A stretch of DNA of 64,000 bases from JADGHX01 sp963837755 (lineage in GTDB: Bacteria > Pseudomonadota > Gammaproteobacteria > Steroidobacterales > Steroidobacteraceae). Below are positions 9,222 to 19,873 of this stretch, in pieces. Below the pieces are notes generated by a model, which was not told where the DNA came from, did no database searches, and saw only the letters and a program-made list of their open reading frames with translations. The stretch is taken from contig CAWIOP010000001.1 in the NCBI GenBank assembly GCA_963837755.1, positions 62,001-126,000 on the forward strand. Direction: 5' to 3'. A program made the position numbers and the translations under genes. How positions within the stretch are numbered: position 1 is the stretch's first letter; each line of letters begins with the position of its first letter.

Positions 9222-9688
9222 GTCGCGAGCCGCGTGGGTGGATGGTCTTCACGAGCGTCGTGGCGCTGCTCCTGACAGTGCTGCCGCTGCCGGGGTGGCT
9301 CGACGCCATGCGCCCGGAGTTCGTGGTGCTCACCGTGCTCTACTTCTCCATCACCTGGCCGCGCGCGGGTGGCATCGGCCTCGGCTTCTTCTCGGGCCTC
9401 GCGCTCGACGCGCTGGAAGGCCCCGTCATTGGCGAGCACGCGCTCGTGTTGTCCACCGTGGCGTTCATCGCGGTGTGGGAGCATCAACGCATCCGCTCGA
9501 AGCCCGCGTTCCAGCAATCGCTGATCGTGTTCTTCGCGCTCATGCTCTATGAGCTCTTCCTGTTCGTCGTCGACGCCTGGACGGGCCACCCGAACACCGA
9601 CGCCCGGCGTTGGCTGCACATGCTCACCGGCGCGCTGATCTGGCCCATCGCCATCGCCCTGCTCGAACGCGGTCACTCGCCGAGATGA
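9218..9688 (+). CDS. mreD: Rod-shape-determining protein MreD
   Basis: 156-residue integral membrane protein with about five helices (for example VFTSVVALLLTVLPLPGWL and QSLIVFFALMLYELFLFVV). RPEFVVLTVLYFSI and GLGFFSGLALDALEG match the family. It overlaps mreC by four bases and ends 7 bp before mrdA. Confidence 0.93.
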   Translation: MSREPRGWMVFTSVVALLLTVLPLPGWLDAMRPEFVVLTVLYFSITWPRAGGIGLGFFSGLALDALEGPVIGEHALVLSTVAFIAVWEHQRIRSKPAFQQSLIVFFALMLYELFLFVVDAWTGHPNTDARRWLHMLTGALIWPIAIALLERGHSPR

Positions 9689-9695
9689 GATAGCC

Positions 9696-11702
9696 ATGGT
9701 CCGTGGCGTCACGATCAAGGATCACTGGAGCGAGCAGCGCATCTTCGACCAGCGCGCGCTCGCCGCGGGCGTGATCATCGTCACGCTCACTTTCCTGCTG
9801 ATCGCGCGCCTGTTCCTGCTGCAGGTCATCCGCCACGACTATTACACCGACCTGTCGCAGGGCAACCGGGTGCGCATCGAGCCCATTCCGGCGACGCGCG
9901 GGCTCATTCTCGACCGCAACGGCGAGGTGCTGGCGAGCAACCAGCCCGCCTATCAGCTCGAGCTCATACCCGAGCAGGTGCCCGACCTCGACAAGACCCT
10001 GGAGGATCTCGTGGCGCTCGACCTGCTGGCGGTCGACGACCTCGACGACGTGCGCCGGGCGATCCGCCTGCGTCGCGCCTTCGACAGCGTGCCCATCCGG
10101 CTGCGCATGTCAGAAGAGGACATCGCCCGCTTCGCCGTGCGCCGCTTCGAGTTCCCGGGCGTGGACATCAAGACACGCCAGACGCGCTTGTACCCCAACA
10201 TAGACCTCGCCGTGCACGCGCTGGGCTACGTTGCCGCCATCAGCGAAGGGGATCTGGCGAAGATCGATCGCGCCGCCTACGCCGGCACCACGCTCATCGG
10301 CAAGCTCGGCGTGGAGAGCTCCTACGAGAAGGAGCTGCACGGAACGAACGGCTTCCGCGAAGTGCTGGTAAACGCGCAGGGCAGGAGCGTGCAGAAGCAG
10401 GGCCAGCTCGTCCCGGACCTGCGCGAGCGCGCGCCCGCGGCGGGCTCGGACGTGCTGCTCGCCATCGACCTGCCGTCGCAGCGCGTGGCCGAGGAAGCGC
10501 TGGCCGACAAGCGCGGCGCGGCCGTCGCCATCGATCCGACCAACGGCGACGTTCTCGTGCTCGTGAGCCGTCCGGGCTTCGATCCGAACCTGTTCGGACG
10601 CGGGCTCACGCGCGCCGAGTTCGCGGCGCTGAACGACAACATCGATCACCCGCTGTTGAACCGCGCACTGCGCGGGACGTATCCGTCGGGGTCGACCATC
10701 AAGCCGGCCATCGCGCTGGCCGGCCTCGTCAATGGCGACGTCAATCCGGACGCGACGCACTACTGCAATGGTGTGTATCGCCTGCCGGGCAGCAGCCGCA
10801 TGTTCCGCGAAGGCCGTACCGGCCGGCACGGAGCCATGGACCTGCGGGGTGCCATCGCAAAGTCCTGCGATGTGTACTTCTACGATCTTGCCAGCACCAT
10901 CGGCGTGGACCACATCGCCGAGTTTCTCGCGCCGCTGGGCTTCGGGAGCCTCACCGGCATCGACATCGGCGGCGAGAAGCCGGGCCTGCTGCCCTCGCGC
11001 GAGTGGAAAAAGAAGGCGTTCGCGCGCCCCGCGGACCAGATGTGGTTCCCGGGCGAAACGGTGAACTTCGGCATCGGGCAGGGTTACTTTCTCGTCACCC
11101 CGCTGCAGCTCGCACACTACACGTCGATCCTCGCAAACCGCGGCGCCTCCTTCAGACCACGGCTCGTCAACGCGGTGCGCGACCCGGGCACGGGCCAGAT
11201 CCGGCGCCTGGCACCGGTGAAAGGCGCGGGCATCAAGAACGTGACGCCGACGCAGTGGCAGATCGTCATGGAAGGCATGGCAGGCACCGCCCGCTATGGC
11301 ACGGCGGCGCTCACCGCCGGCAAGAACATGACGTACACCATTGCCGGCAAGACCGGCACCGCCCAGGTGTTCTCGGTCGGCCAGAACGAAAAGCTGGACA
11401 ACCAGAAAACCGTGTCGGACCGCCTGCGCGACCACTCGTGGTTCATCGCGTTCGCGCCGGCCGAAGCGCCGCGCATCGCCGTCGCCGTGCTCGTCGAGAA
11501 CGGTGGGTTCGGCTCGGCCGTCGCCGCGCCGATCGTGCGCAAGATCATGGATACGTATCTGCTCGATGCCAGCGGGCAATTGAAAGTGCCGCTGCCGCCG
11601 GGCACGCGCCCGCTGCTGCCGGGACCGGCAATGGCGCCGATCACGCCCGGCAAGGCCGCCACGCCGAGCGTGCCGGTGAGTGCCGAGCCGGCGGAAGACT
11701 GA
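9696..11702 (+). CDS. mrdA: Penicillin-binding protein 2 (elongasome transpeptidase)
   Basis: 668 residues: an N-terminal membrane anchor (~20-45), a dimerisation/pedestal domain, then the transpeptidase. The active-site STIK is near residue 333 in YPSGSTIKP, SCD in AKSCDVYFYD, and KTGT near residue 551. It crosslinks peptidoglycan for side-wall growth with RodA. The Pro-rich tail after ~620 resembles that of MreC. It lies in an uninterrupted operon between mreD and rodA. Confidence 0.97.
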   Translation: MVRGVTIKDHWSEQRIFDQRALAAGVIIVTLTFLLIARLFLLQVIRHDYYTDLSQGNRVRIEPIPATRGLILDRNGEVLASNQPAYQLELIPEQVPDLDKTLEDLVALDLLAVDDLDDVRRAIRLRRAFDSVPIRLRMSEEDIARFAVRRFEFPGVDIKTRQTRLYPNIDLAVHALGYVAAISEGDLAKIDRAAYAGTTLIGKLGVESSYEKELHGTNGFREVLVNAQGRSVQKQGQLVPDLRERAPAAGSDVLLAIDLPSQRVAEEALADKRGAAVAIDPTNGDVLVLVSRPGFDPNLFGRGLTRAEFAALNDNIDHPLLNRALRGTYPSGSTIKPAIALAGLVNGDVNPDATHYCNGVYRLPGSSRMFREGRTGRHGAMDLRGAIAKSCDVYFYDLASTIGVDHIAEFLAPLGFGSLTGIDIGGEKPGLLPSREWKKKAFARPADQMWFPGETVNFGIGQGYFLVTPLQLAHYTSILANRGASFRPRLVNAVRDPGTGQIRRLAPVKGAGIKNVTPTQWQIVMEGMAGTARYGTAALTAGKNMTYTIAGKTGTAQVFSVGQNEKLDNQKTVSDRLRDHSWFIAFAPAEAPRIAVAVLVENGGFGSAVAAPIVRKIMDTYLLDASGQLKVPLPPGTRPLLPGPAMAPITPGKAATPSVPVSAEPAED

Positions 11703-11714
11703 CGAGGGGCTGCC

Positions 11715-12854
11715 ATGATTTACGAACAAGTCCCCACCGGTTCACGTACGCGGCGAACGCTGAGCGGCACGGCGCGCATCGTGTCGCAGCTTCGCGTGGA
11801 TGGTCCGTTGCTGGTCGGCCTCGCGCTCGTCGCAGCCTACGGCCTCGTCGTGCTCTACAGCGCATCCGGGCAAAGCCTGGGCACGGTCGGGCGCGCCGGC
11901 GCACGCATGCTCCTGGGCACGTTCGCCATGCTGGCGCTCGCGCGCGTGAACCCGAACTTCCTGCGCCGCTCCTCACCCTGGCTGTTCGCGTTCGGCATCG
12001 CGCTGCTGCTGGTGGTCGATCTCATCGGCTACATCGGCAAGGGCGCGCAGCGCTGGCTCGACCTCGGATTCGTGCGCTTCCAGCCATCCGAGCTCATGAA
12101 GCTGGCCGTGCCCATGATGTGCGCGTGGTATCTGCACGAGCGCCCTCTGCCACCCTCCGTCACGTCGCTCGCCGTGCTCAGCACGCTCGTGTTCGTGCCC
12201 GTCGCGCTCGTTGTGGCGCAGCCGGATCTGGGCACCGGCATGCTCATCGCCATCGGCGGCGTGCTCGTGATCGTGCTGGCGGGCCTGCAGCTCCGCGTCA
12301 TCCTGAGCCTCGCGGGCCTCGCGGGCCTCGGTGCCTGGTTCGGCTGGTCGTTCCTGCACGACTATCAGAAAAAGCGCGTGCTCACGTTCCTCGACCCGCA
12401 GAGCGACCCGCTCGGCGCGGGCTATCACAGCATCCAGTCGATGATCGCGCTGGGCTCCGGCGGCCTCTTCGGCAAGGGCTGGACGCACGGCAGCCAGGCG
12501 CAGCTGGAGTTCCTGCCGGAGCGCTCCACCGACTTCATCTTCGCCGTCATCGGCGAGGAGTTCGGGCTGGTGGGCCTTGCGGTGCTTCTGCTGCTCTACC
12601 TGTTCGTCGTGGGCCGCGCGCTCTACCTGGCCATGCAGACGCAGGACACCTACGCCCGCCTGCTCGGCGGCAGCCTCGCCCTCACATTCTTCGTATATGT
12701 GTTCATCAACGCAGGTATGGTGAGCGGCCTCCTGCCCGTGGTGGGCGTGCCGCTGCCGCTGGTGAGCTACGGGGGAACTTCAATGGTGACCCTGCTGGCG
12801 GGCTTCGGTATTCTCATGTCCCTGTACTCGCACCGTAAACTGGTCGGCTCGTAG
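11715..12854 (+). CDS. mrdB: SEDS glycosyltransferase RodA
   Basis: 379 residues and ~10 membrane helices. Signature stretches are GLVVLYSASGQS, QPSELMKLAVPM, QPDLGTGMLI, GPA-type RSTDFIFAVIGEEFGLVG and the C-terminal GMVSGLLPVVGVPLPLVSYG. It polymerises lipid II together with PBP2. The stop TAG shares a base with the GTG start of mltB. Confidence 0.97.
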   Translation: MIYEQVPTGSRTRRTLSGTARIVSQLRVDGPLLVGLALVAAYGLVVLYSASGQSLGTVGRAGARMLLGTFAMLALARVNPNFLRRSSPWLFAFGIALLLVVDLIGYIGKGAQRWLDLGFVRFQPSELMKLAVPMMCAWYLHERPLPPSVTSLAVLSTLVFVPVALVVAQPDLGTGMLIAIGGVLVIVLAGLQLRVILSLAGLAGLGAWFGWSFLHDYQKKRVLTFLDPQSDPLGAGYHSIQSMIALGSGGLFGKGWTHGSQAQLEFLPERSTDFIFAVIGEEFGLVGLAVLLLLYLFVVGRALYLAMQTQDTYARLLGGSLALTFFVYVFINAGMVSGLLPVVGVPLPLVSYGGTSMVTLLAGFGILMSLYSHRKLVGS

Positions 12855-13870
12855 TGATACTTCGTATCCTCACCGCGCTGGTGGTGGCGGTTGCACTGCT
12901 GCCCGCGCGAGCGGATCCGACAGTCGCCCCGTCCTCGCCACGCTTCGACCTCGAGCGCCCCGAAATCAAGGTGTTCGTGGACGATGTCGCGCAACGAAAC
13001 TCGCTGAGTCGCACGCAGCTCTCCAGTCTCATCGCCACGGCCCAGCCCCAGCCGAAGATCGTGGAGCTCATCAGCAAACCGGCCGAGCGCGTCACGCCGT
13101 GGTGGGAATATCGGGAGCGTTTCCTCACCGAAGACCGCATCGCCCTCGGGGTGCAGTTCTGGCAGGAACACCGCGAGAGCCTCGAGCGCATCGCCACCGA
13201 GCGCGGCGTGGCGCCCGAGTACATCGTGGCGATCATCGGGGTCGAGACGAAATACGGCCGCATCATGGGCCGCTTCCGGGTGCTCGACGCGCTCGCCACG
13301 CTCGCGTTCGACTACCCTCCGCGCGCCGAATACTTCCGCAAGGAGCTCGAAGAGTTCGTGCTGCTCACGCGGGAGGAATCGCTGCACGTGCCCGATGCGC
13401 TCGGCTCCTATGCGGGCGCCATGGGCGGCTCGCAGTTCATGCCCTCGAGCTTCCGCAGGTTCGCGGTGGATGCGGATGGCGACGGCAAACGCGACCTCTG
13501 GCAGAACTGGGATGACGTCTTCGCCAGCACCGCCAACTATTTCCGCGAGCACGGCTGGGAAACCGGCGGCCCCGTACTTTCCGAAGTGGAGCTGGACCCC
13601 GACCCCGTCTTCACCATCGACACGCGCAATCTCGCGTTGAACGAGACGGTGGCGAGCCTCGGCCTGGTGGGTGTGCACGTGAAGTCGCCGGTGGCGGCAG
13701 GCACGCCTGCGCTCATCATCTCGGCCGAGCAGAAAGACGGGCCCGCGTATCGCATCGGGTTCCGGAATTTCGAAGTCATCACCCGCTACAACCGCAGCGT
13801 GAAGTACGCCATGACGGTGAACGATCTGGCCGAGGCCATCGCCCGGCGAGTGCGCGGAACCCAACCTTGA
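12854..13870 (+). CDS. mltB: Lytic murein transglycosylase B
   Basis: 338 residues starting with GTG. A signal peptide (residues 1-20, ending ALLPARA) lacks a lipobox, so this is a soluble periplasmic form rather than a lipoprotein. Catalytic Glu131 sits in IIGVETKYGR. GSYAGAMGGSQFMPSSF and a calcium-binding EF-hand-like DADGDGKRDLW follow. It cleaves glycan strands with 1,6-anhydro ends, substrates for the recycling enzymes AmgK/MurU encoded at 30-31.8 kb. Confidence 0.95.
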   Translation: MILRILTALVVAVALLPARADPTVAPSSPRFDLERPEIKVFVDDVAQRNSLSRTQLSSLIATAQPQPKIVELISKPAERVTPWWEYRERFLTEDRIALGVQFWQEHRESLERIATERGVAPEYIVAIIGVETKYGRIMGRFRVLDALATLAFDYPPRAEYFRKELEEFVLLTREESLHVPDALGSYAGAMGGSQFMPSSFRRFAVDADGDGKRDLWQNWDDVFASTANYFREHGWETGGPVLSEVELDPDPVFTIDTRNLALNETVASLGLVGVHVKSPVAAGTPALIISAEQKDGPAYRIGFRNFEVITRYNRSVKYAMTVNDLAEAIARRVRGTQP

Positions 13871-14703
13871 GGCGAGTCGGGCTCGCTCTCGCGGTAGGCG
13901 CTACCGCTCTGCTGAGCGCCTGCTCCGTCTCCAGTCGTCGCGAGACGCCTGGCCCGCTGCCCTCGCCCGAGATGCAGCCCGTGCCCGGGCCTGCCGCGCG
14001 GCAGCCCGGCATGCCGCCCGACATCAACGCCGTTGCGGACGCGGTTCCCCGGGATGAGCCGCGCAGCAAGCGGGGAAATCCGCCGTTCTATACGGTGTTC
14101 GGCAGGCGCTACGCGGTGCTCGACGCCGCGGCGGGGTACATCGAGCGCGGCGTGGCCTCGTGGTACGGACCCACGTTTCACGGCGAAAGCACCTCGATGG
14201 GCGAGGCGTACAACATGTACGCCATGTCGGCGGCTCACAAGACGCTGCCGCTGCCGGCATACGCTCGCGTCATCAACCTGAGCAACGGGCGCAGCGTGGT
14301 CGTTCGCATCAACGACCGCGGGCCGTTCGCCAGGAATCGCATCATCGACCTGTCGTACACGGCCGCGGCGAAGCTCGACATGCTCCGCGAAGGCACCGCC
14401 CTCGTTGAGGTCCGCGTGGTGACCGCGGGCGGCAACGACAACTTCCGCCGCTCCGATGAAACGCCGCTGCAAACGCTGTACGTGCAGGCCGGCGCGTTCG
14501 CGGAAGAGGGCAACGCCCGGCGCCTCGTCACGCGCCTGCAGGCTGGTGGAATCTCGAATGCCTTCGTACGGATGCCGCCGGACGGCAGACCGAAGCTGTT
14601 TCGCGTGCGCGCCGGCCCGGTCGCGAGCACGGCTGAATTCGACCGGTTAGCGCGGCGCCTCGCGAAGCTTGGAGTGGCCGAGGTGCTGCTCGCATCTGAC
14701 TGA
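13867..14703 (+). CDS. rlpA: Septal-ring lipoprotein RlpA
   Basis: 278 residues from a TTG start that overlaps the mltB stop. Lipobox LLSAC puts the lipidated cysteine at residue 19. The double-psi beta-barrel (GVASWYGPTFHGE through INDRGPFARNRIIDLS) and a C-terminal SPOR domain (LYVQAGAFAEEGNARRLVTR) are intact. It binds or cleaves denuded glycan at the outer membrane. Confidence 0.94.
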   Translation: MRRVGLALAVGATALLSACSVSSRRETPGPLPSPEMQPVPGPAARQPGMPPDINAVADAVPRDEPRSKRGNPPFYTVFGRRYAVLDAAAGYIERGVASWYGPTFHGESTSMGEAYNMYAMSAAHKTLPLPAYARVINLSNGRSVVVRINDRGPFARNRIIDLSYTAAAKLDMLREGTALVEVRVVTAGGNDNFRRSDETPLQTLYVQAGAFAEEGNARRLVTRLQAGGISNAFVRMPPDGRPKLFRVRAGPVASTAEFDRLARRLAKLGVAEVLLASD

Positions 14704-14833
14704 AGACGCGAGCGCAGCAGCGAGCGCAGCCGCAGGCGCAGTAGTGGGCGCAGCCGCCGGCGCGATTCGGCTAGAATCGGCGGCCTTCGTGAAGTCTCGT
14801 TCTTTTCATTTCTTCCTTCGGGGGTCGTCGCGG
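14704..14833 (+). other. rlpA-dacC spacer: GCGCAGC-type repeats and a -10-like site
   Basis: 14705-14762 is a degenerate tandem array of GCGCAGC/GCGCAGT units, which would encode an Ala-rich peptide if translated. After it, GCTAGAATCGGC at ~14771-14782 contains TAGAAT, a -10-like hexamer about 60 bp before the dacC ATG. No -35 of quality is visible. Probably a short spacer with a secondary promoter. Confidence 0.4.
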
Positions 14834-15979
14834 ATGCGCCGCTCGTTATCAGCTCTAGCGTTCCTGTTCCTGTCCGGCTTCGCAGCCGTCGCGTCCACTG
14901 TTGCCGCAGTGCCCATTCCGAAGGCGCCCTCGATCGACTCGAGGTCGTACATCCTGATGGATTACGAGAGCGCGCGCGTGCTGGGCGAGAACCGCCCCGA
15001 CGAGCGCATGGAGCCCGCGAGCCTCACCAAGCTCATGAGCGCCTACGCCGTGTTCAAGGCGCTGAAGGAAAACCGCCTCAGGCTCGACGAGCCCGTGCCG
15101 ATCAGCGAGCACGCGTGGAAGGCCGAAGGCTCGCGCACCTTCGTGCAGGTGGGCACTTCGGTGCCGGCGGAAGTGCTCGTCAAAGGCATGATCGTGCAGT
15201 CCGGCAACGACGCCACCATCGCACTGGCCGAGCGCGTGGGCGGTAGCGAGCCCGCGTTCGCGCAGCTCATGAGCGAGTATTCGAAGCGGCTCGGCATGAA
15301 GGACACGAGCTGGGAAAACTCATCGGGGCTGCCCGGCCCCAACCACTACACCACGGCACGCGACATCGCGATCCTTGCGCGAGCCATCGTCAGGGAGTTC
15401 CCCGAGTACTACAAGTACTACTCCATGAAGGAATTCACCTGGAACAACATCAAGCAGCCCAACCGCAACGGGTTACTCACGCGCGACCCCTCGGTGGATG
15501 GCATGAAGACCGGGCACACGGAGTCGGCGGGCTACTGCCTCGTCACGTCCGCCAGGCGCGGCAACATGCGGCTCATCTCGGTGGTGCTGGGCACGCCCTC
15601 GGTGAAGTCGCGTGAAGACAGTAGCGCGGCGCTGATCAACTACGGCTACACGTTCTATGAGAGCGCGAAGGTGAAGTCCCGCGGCGAGACCATCATCAGG
15701 CCGCGTGTATACAAGGCCGCCGAAGAGAACCCGGCCATCGGCATCCGGCAGGATGTCGTCGTGGTGGTCGGTCGCGGCGAAGCCGCCAACCTCAAGACCA
15801 CCGTGCACGTGCAGGAGCCGCTCATCGCGCCGCTGCCGGCGAACAAGCCCGTGGGCGAGCTCACAGTGACCACGCAGAGTGGCGAGACGGTGGCGAAAGT
15901 GCCGCTGTATCCGCTCAAGGCCGTGGAAGAAGGCGGCCCGTGGGCGCGCATGGTCGACTCCGTATCCCTGTGGTTCTGA
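14834..15979 (+). CDS. dacC: D-alanyl-D-alanine carboxypeptidase (PBP5/6 family)
   Basis: 381 residues from ATG 14834, where a clean signal peptide begins (MRRSLSALAFLFLSGFAAVA). An upstream in-frame ATG at 14669 would place 55 Ala-rich residues in front of it and run through rlpA. Catalytic motifs: SLTK at residues 63-66, SGN in MIVQSGNDATIA, KTG in DGMKTGHTESAGY. The beta-rich C-terminal domain and a final amphipathic helix (GPWARMVDSVSLWF) anchor it to the inner membrane. It trims pentapeptides. Confidence 0.95.
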   Translation: MRRSLSALAFLFLSGFAAVASTVAAVPIPKAPSIDSRSYILMDYESARVLGENRPDERMEPASLTKLMSAYAVFKALKENRLRLDEPVPISEHAWKAEGSRTFVQVGTSVPAEVLVKGMIVQSGNDATIALAERVGGSEPAFAQLMSEYSKRLGMKDTSWENSSGLPGPNHYTTARDIAILARAIVREFPEYYKYYSMKEFTWNNIKQPNRNGLLTRDPSVDGMKTGHTESAGYCLVTSARRGNMRLISVVLGTPSVKSREDSSAALINYGYTFYESAKVKSRGETIIRPRVYKAAEENPAIGIRQDVVVVVGRGEAANLKTTVHVQEPLIAPLPANKPVGELTVTTQSGETVAKVPLYPLKAVEEGGPWARMVDSVSLWF

Positions 15980-15986
15980 CACTCCC

Positions 15987-16860
15987 ATGGCCGCGCCTTT
16001 TCCGCTCTGTTACCTGAACGGCCAATACCTGCCGATCGAAACGGCGCGCATCTCGCCGTTCGACCGCGGCTTCCTGTATTCGGATGGCGTGTATGAGGTG
16101 ATGCCGGTGTACGCCGGCCGGCCGTTCCGCTTCCGCGCGCATGCGGAGCGCATGACGCGCAGCCTTGGCGAGATCCGCATGGAAGACCCGCATACGCGCG
16201 AGGAATGGCACGACATCATCGCGAAGCTCATCGAGCCGAACGGCGCGACGGATCAGTACGTTTACTGGCAGGTCACGCGAGGCGCGGAGCTGGGTCGCAA
16301 TCACGCGCCGCTGCCGAACCTGCCACGCACTGTGTTTGCATTTGCCTCGCCGTTCCCGCAGGCGAGCGCCAAAGCAGTGGCGGACGGTGTGGCCTGCGTC
16401 ACCGCGCGCGACACGCGCTGGGCGCGATGTGACATCAAGTCCGTCTCGCTGCTCGCCAACGTGCTGCTGCGGCAACTCGCTGTCGATGCGAATGCAAGCG
16501 AGACCATCCTGCTGCGGGAAGGCGAGCTCACCGAAGCCTCATCGTCCACGGTGCATGTGGTCATGAATGGCGAGATCCGCACGCCGCCGAACTCGTGGCT
16601 CATCCTGCCGGGCACCACGCGCAGGCGCCGTCGAGAAGATGGCGGAGCGCCTGGGCATTCCCCACGCTTCCGTGAACGTCACCGAAGGCGAGCTGCGCAG
16701 CGCGGAAGAAATCTGGCTGAGCGCCGCCGTGCGCGAGATGTCCGCAGTCACGCTTCTCGACGGGCGGCCCGTGGGCGACGGGCGCGCGGGTCCGCTCTGC
16801 AAGCGCATTCGCGAGGCCTTCGAACAGTACAAACGTGAGCTGGCGGTGAAGCCCTGGTGA
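15987..16860 (+). CDS. dat: D-amino-acid aminotransferase (one frameshift)
   Basis: PLP enzyme of fold IV that interconverts D-alanine and D-glutamate for peptidoglycan. CYLNGQYLPIETARISPFDR starts the domain; CDIKSVSLLANVLLRQ carries the PLP lysine; EASSSTVHVV and the C-terminal AEEIWLSAAVREMSAVTLLD follow. An extra base near 16618, after LPGTTR, moves the last 80 codons to another frame; the repaired protein has ~290 residues. Seven bases separate it from dacC, and it overlaps ybeD by four. Confidence 0.92.
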
Positions 16861-17129
16861 GCGAAGAGAAAAAAGAAGAGCTACTCGAGTTTCCGACGGA
16901 CTACCCCATCAAGGTGATGGGCCGCCCGTCCGCGGAGTTTCGCGCGCGCATCCACGCCGTCGTGATCAAGCACGTCCCCAACGTCGAGACCGACCTCATC
17001 ACCGAGCGCCTGAGCGAGAACGGCAACTTCCTCTCCATCTCCTACATGATCGTCGCCGAGAGCCGCGAGCAGGTCGTCGCACTGGCGAAGGACCTCACAG
17101 CCGCCGAAGGCGTTCTGATGGTCCTCTAG
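16857..17129 (+). CDS. ybeD: DUF493 family protein YbeD
   Basis: 90 residues from a GTG start overlapping the dat stop. EFPTDYPIKVMGRP and FRARIHAVVIKHVPN identify the small ACT-like DUF493 fold. The biochemical role is unknown. In many proteobacteria it sits between dacA and lipB; here the following gene is cysA instead of lipB. Confidence 0.9.
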   Translation: MSEEKKEELLEFPTDYPIKVMGRPSAEFRARIHAVVIKHVPNVETDLITERLSENGNFLSISYMIVAESREQVVALAKDLTAAEGVLMVL

Positions 17130-17174
17130 GGCCGGCGGGTGGTCCTCCACCGATTTGTTACTTACTTATAACCG

Positions 17175-17192
17175 CGTGGCCCTCACGCCACG
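17175..17192. promoter_or_regulatory. Inverted repeat before cysA
   Basis: CGTGGC at 17175-17180 and GCCACG at 17187-17192 form a perfect 6-bp inverted repeat 28 bp before the cysA ATG, just after an AT-rich patch (TTACTTACTTATAACC at ~17159-17173). It could be an operator for the sulfate operon or a weak terminator of the ybeD transcript. There is no T-run. Confidence 0.35.
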
Positions 17193-17220
17193 GAGGCGCC
17201 CCCGGTAGCATTGCCGCCCT

Positions 17221-18340
<1,120 letters not shown>

Positions 18341-19028
18341 CTGTCGAGCTTCACCGCCTGCGCCGCCAGCGAGGCCGAGGCGGACGACCTCAGCGCGCCA
18401 TCCGCTGCTCGTCGAGCTGGCCACGCGCATGAAGACGCGCGTGGCCGTGCGCGTGGAGCCGCGCTGGCGATGCACGGCGACTGCCGCCAGCGCGACGCAC
18501 CTCGCCGGCGTCGGCGGTCATTGCCGCGCGGCCCGGACTGCGCCTGCACAGCGCCGAGTGCCTGCTGCGCGCGGCGCTGACGAAGTGCTGGTGCTGCCGC
18601 GCAGACGCGCGCGCCGCCGCAGCGCGTGCTGCATCCACTGGGCCGGACGAGGCGGCACGCGCGCGCGACGCTCGCGGTGGCGGCCAGCCTGCTGCGCCAT
18701 GTGTCCGGCCGAGGCCGTGTACCTCGGCATCGTGCCCGAGCGCGACGCCGGCGACGCAGCGCCCGCACGGCATGCGCGCAGCTGCTCGATGCGCGCTCCG
18801 AGGCGCAGGCCGGCACGGCCTGGAGATGCGCACCGAGCTGCGCTTCGGCGACGTGCACCAGGCAGCTGCGCACGCGCAACTGGGCGAGCCGCACGCGACC
18901 AGATGCTGGTCCTCGGCGTCGCCGGACATCGCGCGACGCTCGCCGAGCGCTTCGCGCTCGCTGCTCGACGGCCGGCGCTGGCCCGTCCCGTGCTGGTCGT
19001 GTATCGCGAAGCGGAGACCGCCGACGTG
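18341..19028 (+). CDS. Universal-stress-protein-like segment, fused to or following CysA
   Basis: After dropping ~15 single extra bases a continuous protein appears between the CysA TOBE tail and cysT. It includes HPLLVELATRMKTRVAVRVE, AADEVLVLPADARAPQRVL, TLAVAASLLRHVPAEAVYLG, HGLEMRTELRFGDVHQ, DQMLVLGVAGHRATL and RRWPVLVVYREAE. The alternation of strands and helices, a long middle region and the closing VLVVYR resemble the UspA fold. No start or stop separates it from CysA by my reading, so a CysA-Usp fusion is the simpler view, but the error rate here leaves room for a separate gene. It touches the GTG start of cysT. The function in sulfate uptake is unknown. Confidence 0.5.
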
Positions 19029-19873
19029 AGCGGCTTCCAGCGCGAGCCAGCGTGCTGCCCGGGCTTCGGCCTCACGTTCGGCTTCACCACGTTCTTCCTG
19101 AGCGCCATCGTGCTGCTGCCGCTGGCGGCGCTGGTGCTCATGGCCGCGCAGCATGGACTGGAGCGAGTTCCTCCAGCGTCATCACCGAGTCCGCGCGCGC
19201 TCGGCGTCCTACCGGCTGTCCTTCGGCGCCTCGCTGCTCGCCGCCACCATCAACCTGGTGTTCGGCTTCATCATCGCCTGGACGCTGGTGCGCTACGAGT
19301 TCCCGGGCCGCAAGCTCATCGATGCGCTCATCGACATGCCGTTCGCGCTGCCCACGGCGGTGTCCGGCATCGCGCTCACCGCGGTGTTCGCCAGAACGGC
19401 TGGATCGGCCAGTACCTCGAGCCGCTCGGCATCAAGGTGGCCTACACCTGGCTCGGCGTCACCGTCGCGCTGACGCTGATCGGCATGCCCTTCGTGGTGC
19501 GCACCGTGCAGCCGGCGCTGCAGGAGGTGCAGCGCGACCTCGAGGAGGCGGCCGAGACGCTGGGCGCCGGCCGCTTCTACATCTTCCGCCGCATCATCCT
19601 GCCGACGGTGCTGCCGGCGCTGCTCACCGGCTTCACGCTGGCCTTCGCGCGCGCCGTCGGCGAGTACGGCTCGGTGATCTTCATCGCCGGCAACCTGCCG
19701 ATGAAGACCGAGATCACGCCGCTGCTGATCGTCATCAAGCTCGAGGAGTTCGACTACAACGGGCGCCGCGGCGCTCGGCTTCGTGATGCTGGTCATGTCG
19801 TTCGTGATGCTGCTCGCCATCAACCTGCTGCAGGCCTGGGGCCGGCGCCGGCACGTGCGGCGCGGCACGCTGA
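19026..19873 (+). CDS. cysT: Sulfate/thiosulfate ABC permease CysT (frameshifted)
   Basis: Membrane permease of the sulfate importer, ~280 residues after repair, starting at GTG 19026 (MSGFQREP, then the conserved LPGFGLTFGFTTFFLS). DALIDMPFALPTAVSGIALT, VTYTWLG-like VAYTWLGVTVAL, PFVVRTVQPALQEVQRDLEE and the EAA loop EEAAETLGAGRFYIFRRIIL contact CysA. VGEYGSVIFIAGNLPMKTE is diagnostic for CysT. Frame changes are visible near 19060, 19165, 19395 and 19770. The stop overlaps the cysW start as TGATG. Confidence 0.88.

Noticed and set aside
10110..11729. 539-codon minus-strand frame inside mrdA
   Set aside because: Shadow of PBP2, whose catalytic motifs are intact on the plus strand.
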